Below, piece by piece: positions 1-6,118 of a stretch of DNA of 23,447 nucleotides. The notes below the pieces were generated by a model. The model worked only from the letters and a program-made list of their open reading frames with translations. It had not been told where the DNA came from and ran no database searches. This stretch comes from a virus. The DNA lies in IMG/VR virus record IMGVR_UViG_3300010885_003488, positions 1 through 23,447 of that record; one strand, written 5' to 3'. The number at the start of each line of letters is the position of its first letter. Within the stretch, counting starts at the first letter, position 1. The position numbers and the translations under genes were made by a program.

Positions 1-40
1 GAGGGATACAACATCCACCCTACATCCCCGCGCGTGGGCT

Positions 41-254
41 ATTCTGAGGGGGCTGGAAGCCGATGGGCCATTGGGGTCGCTAGGGTACCCGCGCAACCTG
101 GCATCACTGCCCTGTAGCCCTCTCAGAATCGGTCCTGGGACATGGGACGGGGCACCGGCCGCTGACACCGGCGCTAGACCTAGACGCCACCGCCCGCCAA
201 GCCTGAAAGCTCCGGTCCGGCGATGGGTCGCGGCCCGGCTTGATAGCGTGCCCC
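41..254 (+). ncRNA. Candidate structured RNA or structured DNA element upstream of the packaging genes
   Basis: This stretch is GC-rich (about 68% over 31-260 by hand count) and folds well on paper. Stem 1 pairs 41-55 with 115-129: 15 base pairs with two G-U pairs, beginning ATTCTGAG/CTCAGAAT. A hairpin at 132-148 follows (GTCC/GGAC plus a U-G pair). A closing helix then pairs 149-155 (GGGGCAC) with 248-254 (GTGCCCC), seven perfect pairs. Inside it are a hairpin at 170-188 (GGCG..CGCC with a bulged A) and one at 212-238 (CCGG..CCGG, then GCGA-TGGG-TCGC). Helices abut with almost no unpaired linker, which is unusual by chance. I do not recognise the fold as tRNA, tmRNA, RNase P RNA, a group I intron or any phage RNA family I know. 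It could be a functional RNA, a 5' leader, or a DNA packaging-site structure. The strand is assumed from the direction of the genes. Confidence 0.5.
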
Positions 255-258
255 TCTC

Positions 259-341
259 CTTGTTCCCCCCAAGAAAAAACCGTGTTTTGGCTTATGGTAT
301 ATATACGTTATGACGTGTGTGTCAGATGAAGGGTGTGTGTG
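259..341 (+). promoter_or_regulatory. AT-rich leader before the first gene, possible promoter
   Basis: The composition changes abruptly from the GC-rich structured segment to AT-rich DNA. A short inverted repeat lies at 259-273 (CTTG..CAAG), and another at 276-288 (AAAAC-CGT-GTTTT). Then comes TATATATAC at 298-306, a plausible -10-like element about 35 bases before the first start codon. I see no convincing -35 hexamer at 17-base spacing, so a host-type promoter is only a guess. The AAGGG at 329-333 serves as ribosome binding site for the ATG at 342. Confidence 0.25.
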
Positions 342-701
342 ATGGACACGGTGACTATGAACAAAGTGTTGGACTTGTATGCAAGTGGAGCGGTTGTGAG
401 GGTTGTATGCAACCGTTGCAATGTGAGCATTAGTTCGGTGATGCGTGTGGTGAGGCAGGCGAGGGCTGAGGGTGATGTGAGGGTATTGAGGCGTAGGAGG
501 TTGGTGGGTGGTGAGCGTAGCAGGATGATTGAGGGTGTGTTGGGGGTTGAGGGTGGTGTGAGTGCTACTGAGATTGCGGAGTTGTTGTGGGGCGAGGATG
601 TGCCGAGCACTTGGCGCAATGTGGTTTCGATAGAGATAACGAAGCTGCGGCGTGCTGGGGTGGTTGTGAAGAACCTCAAGGGCCGCTATGTGTTGGTATA
701 A
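342..701 (+). CDS. Two-HTH DNA-binding protein, candidate small terminase subunit or regulator
   Basis: The 119-residue protein has two predicted DNA-binding parts. Residues about 7-42 form a helix-turn-helix of the type used for DNA recognition (VSISSVMRVVRQAR around the recognition helix), followed by an arginine run (LRRRR, 49-53). Residues about 61-118 resemble a winged helix ending in GRYVL. It lies directly before the large terminase, where the small terminase normally sits, so DNA recognition for packaging is the best guess; a transcription regulator is the alternative. I chose ATG 342, with AAGGG eight bases upstream, over the in-frame GTG at 333. The base composition is extreme: in 421-600 I count about 50% G and 7% C, far more skewed than the neighbouring terminase gene, which hints at a different origin. 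Confidence 0.65.
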   Translation: MDTVTMNKVLDLYASGAVVRVVCNRCNVSISSVMRVVRQARAEGDVRVLRRRRLVGGERSRMIEGVLGVEGGVSATEIAELLWGEDVPSTWRNVVSIEITKLRRAGVVVKNLKGRYVLV

Positions 702-719
702 AGTTTAGGGGCTAACGCA

Positions 720-2480
720 GTGAAGTTTGACCTCAAGAAGTTTTATCAATTTTGTTCTCAGTTGCAGATTGAGACGAAGGAGAAGGGCTTGCAGCGGCTG
801 GACAAGCTGTTGGGCACGCAGACGTATGTGATGAACGAGATAGCGCGCGGGCTGGAAGAGGATGTGCATTTTTTTACCATCTTGAAGGGCCGGCAGCTTG
901 GCGTGACGACGATCAGCTTGGCGTTGGATTTGTACTGGGTGTTCACGCATCCGGGCTTGGGTGCCACGTTGGTGACGGACACTGAGGAGAACCGGGAAAT
1001 GTTTCGGTCTACCTTGGGGATGTATTTTGAGCATCTGCCGCGGCAGTACAAGATTCCGATGGAGGGGCATAACCGCAACCAGTTGCTGCTTAAGAACCGC
1101 AGCCGTTTGTTTTATCAGGTGGCTGGTTTGCGGGCTAAGGGCAGTCTGGGGCGCGGTAAGGCTATTACCTATTTGCATGGCACGGAGACGAGTTCATGGG
1201 GCGATGAGGAGGGTCTGGCGTCGTTGCTGGCTTCGTTGGCTGAAACCAACCCGGACCGCTTGTATATGTTTGAGAGCACTGCGCGAGGCTTCAACCTGTT
1301 CCATGATATGTATGTCACGGCCAAAAAAGCTCGCACGCAGAGGGCCATCTTTTGCGGCTGGTGGCGAAATGAGTTCTACACCGCAGACCCAGAAACGGCG
1401 GTATATAAAACATATTGGGATGGAAGACTGACCCCCGAGGAGAAGGAGTGGGTCAGGGACATCAAGAAGCTATACGGCTTTGAGATTAACAGCCGGCAGA
1501 TGGCTTGGTGGCGGTGGAAACTGGCTGAGGGCATTAAGGACGATGCGCTGATGTATCAGGAGTTTCCGCCCACGGAAGACTATGCGTTCATCATGACGGG
1601 CACTTCGTTCTTTAGCACGTCGCGTTGCACGGATGCTGCTAAGGCTGCCAAGGCTATGAAGCCGGATTACTATCGCTATGTGATGGGGCAGTTGTTTCAG
1701 GACACTGAGGTGATGAAGTCTCAGGAGCGGTTGGCAACGTTGCAGATTTGGGAGGAGCCTGTAGACAATGGGTATTATGTTATTGGTGCCGACCCTGCTT
1801 ATGGCAGCAGTGATTGGGCTGACCGCTTTTGCATTCAGGTGTTCCGTTGCTATTCGGACGGCATGGAGCAAGTGGCTGAGTTTGCTACGAGCGAGTTGAA
1901 CACCTACCAGTTTGCGTGGGTGATTAGCCATTTGGGTGGCGCATACAAGAACAGCATTCTCAATCTTGAGGTTAATGGTCCCGGCCAGGCCGTCATCAAT
2001 GAGTTGCGTAATCTGAAGCGCCAGGCGGTTGCCATGGGCGGCAAAGACGGCACTAGCTTGATGAACGTGCTGGGCCATATGCAGAATTACATTTGGCGCA
2101 AGAACGATACGTTGGGCGGGCTGTCCAATAGCATTGGGTGGGTGACCACCTCGGCCAGCAAGGAGCGGATGCTGAACTACTTCAAAGATTATTTTGAACG
2201 CGGAATGCTTATCGTAAAGTCTATGGACACGTTGGATGAGATGAAAACGGTAACGCGTCAGGATGGGACTATTGCGGCGGCTGGGCGTGGCAAGGATGAC
2301 CGAGTGATTGCCTCTGCGTTGGCAGCGGCGGCGTATGCAGAGCAATTGCAACCGCGGTTGATTGCTATGAACCTGACCAAGCTGCGCAACCGGGCGTTGG
2401 ATGAGTTGGATGCTGAGGAGCGCGGGCGGGAGCGCACGGTGGTGAGCAAGTACCTCAAGAACATTGGGCTTGGTGTCTGA
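720..2480 (+). CDS. terL: Terminase large subunit (TerL), packaging ATPase and nuclease
   Basis: This is the DNA-packaging motor. It docks on the portal, hydrolyses ATP to push DNA into the prohead and cuts the concatemer. The 586 residues fit the family. The ATPase half shows a Walker A-type motif KGRQLGVTT at residues 56-64, a Walker B region YLHGTETSSW at 151-160 with E156 as likely catalytic acid, and a coupling motif ESTARG at about 185-190. The RNase H-like nuclease half shows the three expected acidic positions: D358 (GADPAYGSSD), E417 (LNLEVNG) and D526/D527 (GKDDRVIASA). The GTG start at 720 follows an AGGGG ribosome binding site, with no credible ATG nearby. It ends in a TGATG overlap with the next gene, which suggests coupled translation. 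Confidence 0.95.
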   Translation: MKFDLKKFYQFCSQLQIETKEKGLQRLDKLLGTQTYVMNEIARGLEEDVHFFTILKGRQLGVTTISLALDLYWVFTHPGLGATLVTDTEENREMFRSTLGMYFEHLPRQYKIPMEGHNRNQLLLKNRSRLFYQVAGLRAKGSLGRGKAITYLHGTETSSWGDEEGLASLLASLAETNPDRLYMFESTARGFNLFHDMYVTAKKARTQRAIFCGWWRNEFYTADPETAVYKTYWDGRLTPEEKEWVRDIKKLYGFEINSRQMAWWRWKLAEGIKDDALMYQEFPPTEDYAFIMTGTSFFSTSRCTDAAKAAKAMKPDYYRYVMGQLFQDTEVMKSQERLATLQIWEEPVDNGYYVIGADPAYGSSDWADRFCIQVFRCYSDGMEQVAEFATSELNTYQFAWVISHLGGAYKNSILNLEVNGPGQAVINELRNLKRQAVAMGGKDGTSLMNVLGHMQNYIWRKNDTLGGLSNSIGWVTTSASKERMLNYFKDYFERGMLIVKSMDTLDEMKTVTRQDGTIAAAGRGKDDRVIASALAAAAYAEQLQPRLIAMNLTKLRNRALDELDAEERGRERTVVSKYLKNIGLGV

Positions 2481-2875
2481 TGTTTGCGTTGCGGCCCAAG
2501 AAGGAATTGCTTGAGTGGTTTCGCCGGTTTTGGGCTGATAGCGACCGCGGCATTGGTATGGACTTGCTGGTGGAGTTTACCGGCGTTTCCAAGAAGACGT
2601 TTGAGGAAGTGGTGAGGCGCGGCAACCGTCCTATGCAAGACTGGGTGCAATCGGCGCTGAGCAAGTTTGCCCATGAGTGGGAGGCGGGCATGATCGAGGT
2701 TTACATGCGCCCCAACCGCACAAAGGCCATTAGGTACAGGCGAGAGCCTAAGTTGGACATGCGGCCTAGCGTTGGGCTGCAAGTGGTGGGCGGTGAAATC
2801 CGTCTGAACGTGGGTATGAGAAACCGGGCGCAGTATATGACGCCCACCTTGAAGGAGCAGTTGGATGGCAATTAA
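2480..2875 (+). CDS. Small HTH-like protein of unknown function between TerL and portal
   Basis: A 131-residue protein whose ATG overlaps the TerL stop (TGATG), so it is probably made by coupled translation. Residues about 25-65 look like a lambda-repressor-type helical bundle: LLVEFTGVSKKTFEEVVRRG resembles helices 2-3 of an HTH, followed by a further helix. The C-terminal half is basic and beta-like, with no recognisable motif. Its place in the packaging block suggests a role in packaging (an alternative small terminase or a packaging accessory) or in regulating late genes. I cannot tell which. The fold call is from sequence pattern only. Confidence 0.6.
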   Translation: MFALRPKKELLEWFRRFWADSDRGIGMDLLVEFTGVSKKTFEEVVRRGNRPMQDWVQSALSKFAHEWEAGMIEVYMRPNRTKAIRYRREPKLDMRPSVGLQVVGGEIRLNVGMRNRAQYMTPTLKEQLDGN

Positions 2876-3323
2876 GCGTCATTATAAGTGCCCGAAGCAC
2901 GGGTTCTTTGAATCATGGGAAGCCGTGTGCAGCCATGGTTGCTTGGACGGCATCAAGGTGGCGTTCCTCAAAGCGCCGGCCTATCTGTCCGATAAGACTA
3001 GGCGAAACGATGCCAACCTTAAGGGGCTGGCAAATGAGTTCAACATGACGAACATCAAGAGCACCCGCGAGGGCGAGCACCAAGAGGGCTACCTGACCCG
3101 CAACAACGCGCCGCCTTTAGAGCAGCCTCCTGAGCAGCGGCCAGGCTCTGGCGTGATCTGGGGCGGCGGTGCGGGGCATAGCATGCAGTCAGTGCTAGGT
3201 GGCGGCATCAAGTCGGTGCGCGGCGAGAGCGTTGGGTTCAATCCGCGGGAAGCAGGCGAATTGCGTGGACCCCGGACGGCGAGTTATGTAGGGGATCATG
3301 AAAACCTTCAGGTGAAACCGTGA
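2865..3323 (+). CDS. Protein with N-terminal zinc-finger-like cluster, unknown function
   Basis: The 152-residue protein begins with C9-P-K-H12 and, ten residues later, C22-S-H-G-C26. This spacing would suit one bound zinc ion (C9, H12, C22, C26, with H24 as an alternative ligand). The rest is polar and glycine/proline-rich with few predicted secondary elements (residues about 75-150), like a virion or adaptor tail. It starts 11 bases inside the preceding gene and its stop overlaps the GTG of the portal gene, so it sits in a translationally coupled chain with terminase and portal. A DNA- or protein-binding role in packaging is possible but is inference. Confidence 0.65.
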   Translation: MAIKRHYKCPKHGFFESWEAVCSHGCLDGIKVAFLKAPAYLSDKTRRNDANLKGLANEFNMTNIKSTREGEHQEGYLTRNNAPPLEQPPEQRPGSGVIWGGGAGHSMQSVLGGGIKSVRGESVGFNPREAGELRGPRTASYVGDHENLQVKP

Positions 3324-4933
3324 TTATTCCAAAAGACCCGATTGAGCGTGAGACGCTGTATCTGGATTTGATGGAGAAGTGCTTTGTGTCCCGCGAGGAG
3401 CGCAAGGCCGATTACAGCAGTTTGCGGTCTTGGTATCTGTTTGGCGCTGGCCCTGACGAAAGCCCGGCACACTACAACAAGATTTACCCGCACATTGACC
3501 AAGTGACGGCGTTTTTGTTTAGCGCCGACACCACGCGCTTTAGCATTAACCTTGGGGCGTCGGTGCCTGAAAACGAGCATACCAAGGTTCAGGTGCTGAC
3601 CACCGCTTTGAACGATAAGTGGTCGGATTCCAACGGCGACCAAGTGTTTGCCATGGCGATGACATGGGCGCTTTGTTATGCATCCACGTTCATTAAGCTG
3701 GTTGTGCGCAACGGGTCCATTCACCCCTACATGGTGGAACCTGGCAGCGTTGGCGTGTTGCGCGAGGATACGCCTTACACAGACCGCCAAGAGGCGTTGG
3801 TCCAGACCTACCACATTACCAAGTCTGATCTAGCTCGCCGGCTGTACGGGCATCCAAAGCGCAAGTCGATTATGGATCGGATTACCGCGGGGCAGCATCA
3901 AGTAAGCCATGTGCCCGAGGGCCTTAACCGCATTGTGATGTCGCAGACCAATCCCACGATCTACGGCACCGTCAATCTTGATCTGTACGGCTACAACCGC
4001 ATGAACGCGCGGGTAGCCGAAGACACGGTTGAAATGCGAGAGTTGTATCTGTGGAACGACGAGATAAACGACTATCAGGTCGTGACCATCGCGGACCCTG
4101 ATATTATCATCTATGACCGCCCCGGCGAGCAGCTTTTTATGAAGGGCGAGCTGCCGTTTATCCAGATTACGCCTAACCCGCAGTACGACTACTACTGGGG
4201 GCAATCTGAGGTGCAGAAGCTGATTTTCTTGCAGCAGATGCGCAACCGCCGCATGACGGAAATTCTTGACCTGTTGAGCAAGCAAGTAAACCCGCCCACG
4301 GCGTTAATGGGTTTTACCGGCATTCTGGATGAGAAGAATTTTGCGTTAAACCGCGCTGGCGGGCTGCTGTCTAACGACATGGCACAAGGCAAGGTTGAGC
4401 GGATGGCCCCGGAGATGCCGGCTGATTTGTTCCGCGAGATTGACGCCATTGACGCCATGTTCAGCGAAGCGTCTGGTATTTCCAGCGTGCTATCTGGCCG
4501 CGGTGAGTCTGGGGTTAGGTCACAGGGCCATGCGTCTCAATTGGCGCGGCTTGGCTCATCGCGCATTAAGAAGCGCGCTTTGGTGATTGAAGACGCGCTT
4601 GAAAAGATGGCGACGTTGTATCTCAAGCTGATGCAGAAGTATGACCCTACGCATTTTAAGGATGCGTTTGGCAATCAGTTTATTGCTGAGCAATTCACCA
4701 AGGACTTCATGGTGAAGGTTGACGCGCACTCCAACAGCCCTATTTTTATGGAGGATATGCGTCAGTTGGCGTTCAATTTGTTCAAGGCGCAAGCCATCGA
4801 CAAAGAATCCTTGATTGACCTGCTTGATCCGCCTATGAAGCAAATGTTGAAAGACAAGCTGAAGAAGCAAGCCGTTCAACAAAAGGCAGGCCCCCCTCCC
4901 GAGGGCAAGCCACCAGGCAAGCAGGGTAAGTGA
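3320..4933 (+). CDS. Portal protein (head-tail connector)
   Basis: The portal forms the dodecameric ring at one capsid vertex through which TerL pumps DNA and to which the tail attaches. The 537 residues fit a podovirus-type portal, as does its place after terL. The protein has the expected mixed alpha/beta N-terminal body with wing and stem regions. A long C-terminal helical region starts near residue 390 with GRGESGVRSQGHASQLARLG, followed by an amphipathic helix (SRIKKRALVIEDALEKMATL). The last 20 or so residues are Pro/Gly/Lys-rich and probably disordered. The start is GTG 3320, overlapping the previous stop by four bases; an internal start would remove conserved N-terminal residues. Confidence 0.85.
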   Translation: MIIPKDPIERETLYLDLMEKCFVSREERKADYSSLRSWYLFGAGPDESPAHYNKIYPHIDQVTAFLFSADTTRFSINLGASVPENEHTKVQVLTTALNDKWSDSNGDQVFAMAMTWALCYASTFIKLVVRNGSIHPYMVEPGSVGVLREDTPYTDRQEALVQTYHITKSDLARRLYGHPKRKSIMDRITAGQHQVSHVPEGLNRIVMSQTNPTIYGTVNLDLYGYNRMNARVAEDTVEMRELYLWNDEINDYQVVTIADPDIIIYDRPGEQLFMKGELPFIQITPNPQYDYYWGQSEVQKLIFLQQMRNRRMTEILDLLSKQVNPPTALMGFTGILDEKNFALNRAGGLLSNDMAQGKVERMAPEMPADLFREIDAIDAMFSEASGISSVLSGRGESGVRSQGHASQLARLGSSRIKKRALVIEDALEKMATLYLKLMQKYDPTHFKDAFGNQFIAEQFTKDFMVKVDAHSNSPIFMEDMRQLAFNLFKAQAIDKESLIDLLDPPMKQMLKDKLKKQAVQQKAGPPPEGKPPGKQGK

Positions 4934-5094
4934 TGGCGCAGGATTTTAGAATCCAATCCGACCAGCCCCGAGCGCAAGCAAAAGACATTGCGCGCGGTAA
5001 TCCTTCGCCCTCCATAGAATACAGGGTATCCTCCATTCGCACCCTTGGTAACAGGGCAGCGCCACGCGCTAATGCGCGTTCGGAAAGGAGGTGA
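4933..5094 (+). CDS. Small 53-residue ORF coupled to the portal gene
   Basis: An ATG overlapping the portal stop (TGATG) opens a 53-codon frame. Its own TGA stop (5092-5094) falls inside the strong Shine-Dalgarno of the following micro-ORF. The peptide is polar and becomes basic toward the end (RAAPRANARSERR). It has no cysteine pair, membrane segment or motif I recognise. The frame may encode a small structural protein. It may also serve mainly to carry ribosomes to the micro-ORF start, since a ribosome terminating at 5094 stands directly on the next ribosome binding site. The overlap arrangement is seen directly; expression is inference. Confidence 0.55.
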   Translation: MAQDFRIQSDQPRAQAKDIARGNPSPSIEYRVSSIRTLGNRAAPRANARSERR

Positions 5095-5098
5095 TACC
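5085..5098 (+). promoter_or_regulatory. Near-perfect Shine-Dalgarno for the 14-codon micro-ORF
   Basis: AAGGAGGTGAT at 5085-5095 matches the complement of the bacterial 16S rRNA 3' end over 11 bases. GGAGG sits seven bases before the ATG at 5099. This is the strongest ribosome binding site in the window, stronger than that of the major capsid gene, and it serves a frame of only 14 codons. It contains the stop codon of the preceding small ORF. Confidence 0.8.
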
Positions 5099-5143
5099 AT
5101 GTACAAGTCCGTCAAGCGCGGTCGCCGTAAAGGCTGCCGCTAA
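5099..5143 (+). CDS. Micro-ORF 1: 14-residue Arg/Lys-rich peptide
   Basis: The frame reads MYKSVKRGRRKGCR, with seven of fourteen residues Arg or Lys and one cysteine. The ribosome binding site is almost ideal (5085-5095), and the ATG is the first start codon after it, so initiation here is highly likely. The product resembles arginine-rich nucleic-acid-binding peptides: the tiny basic J protein of microviruses, which is packaged with DNA, and arginine-rich RNA-binding motifs such as that of lambda N. Neither relation can be shown from so short a sequence. Alternatives are a leader peptide that controls downstream translation, or a virion component that neutralises DNA. Confidence 0.6.
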   Translation: MYKSVKRGRRKGCR

Positions 5144-5168
5144 TGCGGTGTGTGCAACTCTAACCACG

Positions 5169-5182
5169 AAAGGAGGTTTCCC
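5169..5182 (+). promoter_or_regulatory. Strong Shine-Dalgarno for the 10-codon micro-ORF
   Basis: AAAGGAGGT occurs at 5169-5177, with GGAGG six bases before ATG 5183. It is a second consensus ribosome binding site, less than 90 bases after the first, again in front of a very short basic frame. Confidence 0.75.
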
Positions 5183-5215
5183 ATGCGTCGCAAGGGTCGT
5201 AAGGCTCGCCGGTAA
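5183..5215 (+). CDS. Micro-ORF 2: 10-residue Arg/Lys-rich peptide
   Basis: The frame reads MRRKGRKARR and then TAA; seven of ten residues are Arg or Lys. Like micro-ORF 1 it has a consensus ribosome binding site at ideal spacing. Both peptides share a K/R-G-R-K pattern (GRRKG and RKGRK), so they may be diverged copies or may serve the same job. The frame stays open after the TAA for about two dozen codons, up to a TGA at 5288-5290. I see no established readthrough signal, so I call the 10-residue product. Function could be DNA or RNA binding, or translational control of the head genes downstream. Confidence 0.55.
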   Translation: MRRKGRKARR

Positions 5216-5222
5216 CTAACGC

Positions 5223-5317
5223 ACTGCCTTGAGCAGTCGTTAATCCGCGACTTCCGCGCGGGACCGGAGGAGAAAAATAGTCCCGCTTGACTTTGCATTA
5301 TCGTGGGTGTTACCCCG
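5223..5317 (+). promoter_or_regulatory. Cluster of hairpins in the leader of the head genes
   Basis: Several inverted repeats follow the micro-ORFs. They are ACTGC/GCAGT (5223-5237), CCGCG/CGCGG (5245-5249 with 5257-5261), GCGGGAC/GTCCCGC (5258-5264 with 5280-5286, seven perfect pairs) and GGGT/ACCC (5305-5308 with 5312-5315). The second and third share bases 5258-5261 and therefore exclude each other. The loop of the third (5265-5279) displays GGAGGAG, a Shine-Dalgarno-like sequence with no start codon at normal distance. None is followed by a T-run, so a rho-independent terminator is unlikely. A translational or RNA-processing control element is the best reading. Confidence 0.45.
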
Positions 5318-5340
5318 CGATTGTTATTTTGGAGCATCAA

Positions 5341-5922
5341 GTGTCCGAAAGCGTTATGAGGCTGCTGCAAAACCAGCGCCCGAAAGAAGCACCGGAACTG
5401 ACAGCGCCTGATCCGGGTGAAGGCGGCATTACGTCTCCTCCGATGGCGTCTCCCATGAGTACGCCCGAGCCTAAGATGGGTTCGCGCGAAGCCGCGCTAA
5501 TCAATGTTGGCATGGCAATGGATTTGATCGAGCAGTCTCTTCCCGCAATTGGAAGCGAGACTGCGGACGGCCAAAGGTTAGTATCCGCGCTGCGCTCTTT
5601 AACGGGCGCTATGGGGCCTCGCCGTCAGAAGGTTGGCGAGCTTCAGAACGCCGAAATTCTTCAGTTGTTGCAGAATCTGCCGCAAGCTGGTGGCGCAACG
5701 CCCGAAATGAAGGCGATGGCCAGTATGCCAGCTATTCCTGGTATGGGTGGTGCCGGTGGTCCTCCGGGCGCACCCCCGCCGCCTCCGGGTCCGCCGATGC
5801 CAATGCCGGGCGGAATGCCTGGTGGTCCGCCTCCGGGCGGTATGCCAATGCCGGGTGGTCCGCCGCCTGGCCGTCCCCCAATGCCGGGTGCGGGTGGTCC
5901 GCTCCCTGGAATGCCCCGATAG
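5341..5922 (+). CDS. Head-region protein with Pro/Gly/Met-rich low-complexity tail
   Basis: The 193-residue protein has two parts. Residues about 45-112 are helical (MGSREAALINVGMAMDLIEQ, then a second helix around 105-112). Residues about 127-193 are almost only Pro, Gly and Met, in short repeats such as GGPPPGG and PMPGG, and are surely disordered or polyproline-like. I chose GTG 5341, with GGAG six bases upstream, over TTG 5287, which lies at the foot of a hairpin. It sits between portal and scaffold, so a capsid-assembly or virion role is likely by context only. The tail might bind capsid proteins or host surfaces. I know no function for it. Confidence 0.65.
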   Translation: MSESVMRLLQNQRPKEAPELTAPDPGEGGITSPPMASPMSTPEPKMGSREAALINVGMAMDLIEQSLPAIGSETADGQRLVSALRSLTGAMGPRRQKVGELQNAEILQLLQNLPQAGGATPEMKAMASMPAIPGMGGAGGPPGAPPPPPGPPMPMPGGMPGGPPPGGMPMPGGPPPGRPPMPGAGGPLPGMPR

Positions 5923-5931
5923 GAGTTTGAA

Positions 5932-6117
5932 ATGGACCTTTTTAAGCCACGCGGGGCTTCTAACCCCCGCCGCCCCACTGACAACACCCAGCAGAACGGT
6001 CAAGTCATCAACACGCCGCGGTTTTCGCAGCTTGGTGGCCTGAAAAATTCTGCCGCCACGGGTTCAAAGAACCGGATGGCTATTAAGCCTCCCGGCGACG
6101 GTAAAAAGGTAATCTGA
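5932..6117 (+). CDS. Small basic head-region protein, 61 residues, unknown
   Basis: A clean AGGAG just after the preceding stop precedes ATG 5932. The product is polar, rich in Asn, Pro, Gly, Arg and Lys (FKPRGASNPRRP near the start, a GDGKKVI end) and has no predicted membrane or helical core, so it is probably disordered in isolation. It is followed after one base by the scaffold candidate. Such small basic proteins in head operons may help assembly or bind packaged DNA, but the sequence does not settle this. Confidence 0.65.
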   Translation: MDLFKPRGASNPRRPTDNTQQNGQVINTPRFSQLGGLKNSAATGSKNRMAIKPPGDGKKVI

Positions 6118-6118
6118 T

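Noticed and set aside
100-255. tRNA, tmRNA or group I intron in the upstream structured segment
   Set aside because: No T-loop GGTTCRANNCC motif, no CCA end with a matching acceptor stem, and no intron P3/P7 core could be found.
259-290. Rho-independent terminator after the structured segment
   Set aside because: The hairpins at 259-273 and 276-288 are short and are not followed by a T-run on the plus strand; the minus-strand reading has only an A/T stem.
71-313. Open frame of 80 codons in the upstream GC-rich segment
   Set aside because: No ribosome binding site, a TTG start, arginine/proline-rich composition expected from GC-rich noncoding DNA, and full overlap with the strong predicted helices.
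1470-2351. Long minus-strand open frame opposite the large terminase
   Set aside because: Shadow of the terminase reading frame; the plus-strand protein has all catalytic motifs, and the reverse frame has no recognisable domain or ribosome binding site.
5183-5290. Stop-codon readthrough extending micro-ORF 2 past its TAA
   Set aside because: The frame is open to 5290, but no known readthrough context or downstream structure at the right distance is evident, and the extension would run through the hairpins.
5287-5340. Upstream TTG start for the Pro/Gly-rich head protein
   Set aside because: The GGAGGAG upstream is about 16 bases away and lies in a hairpin loop, whereas GTG 5341 has GGAG at six bases.
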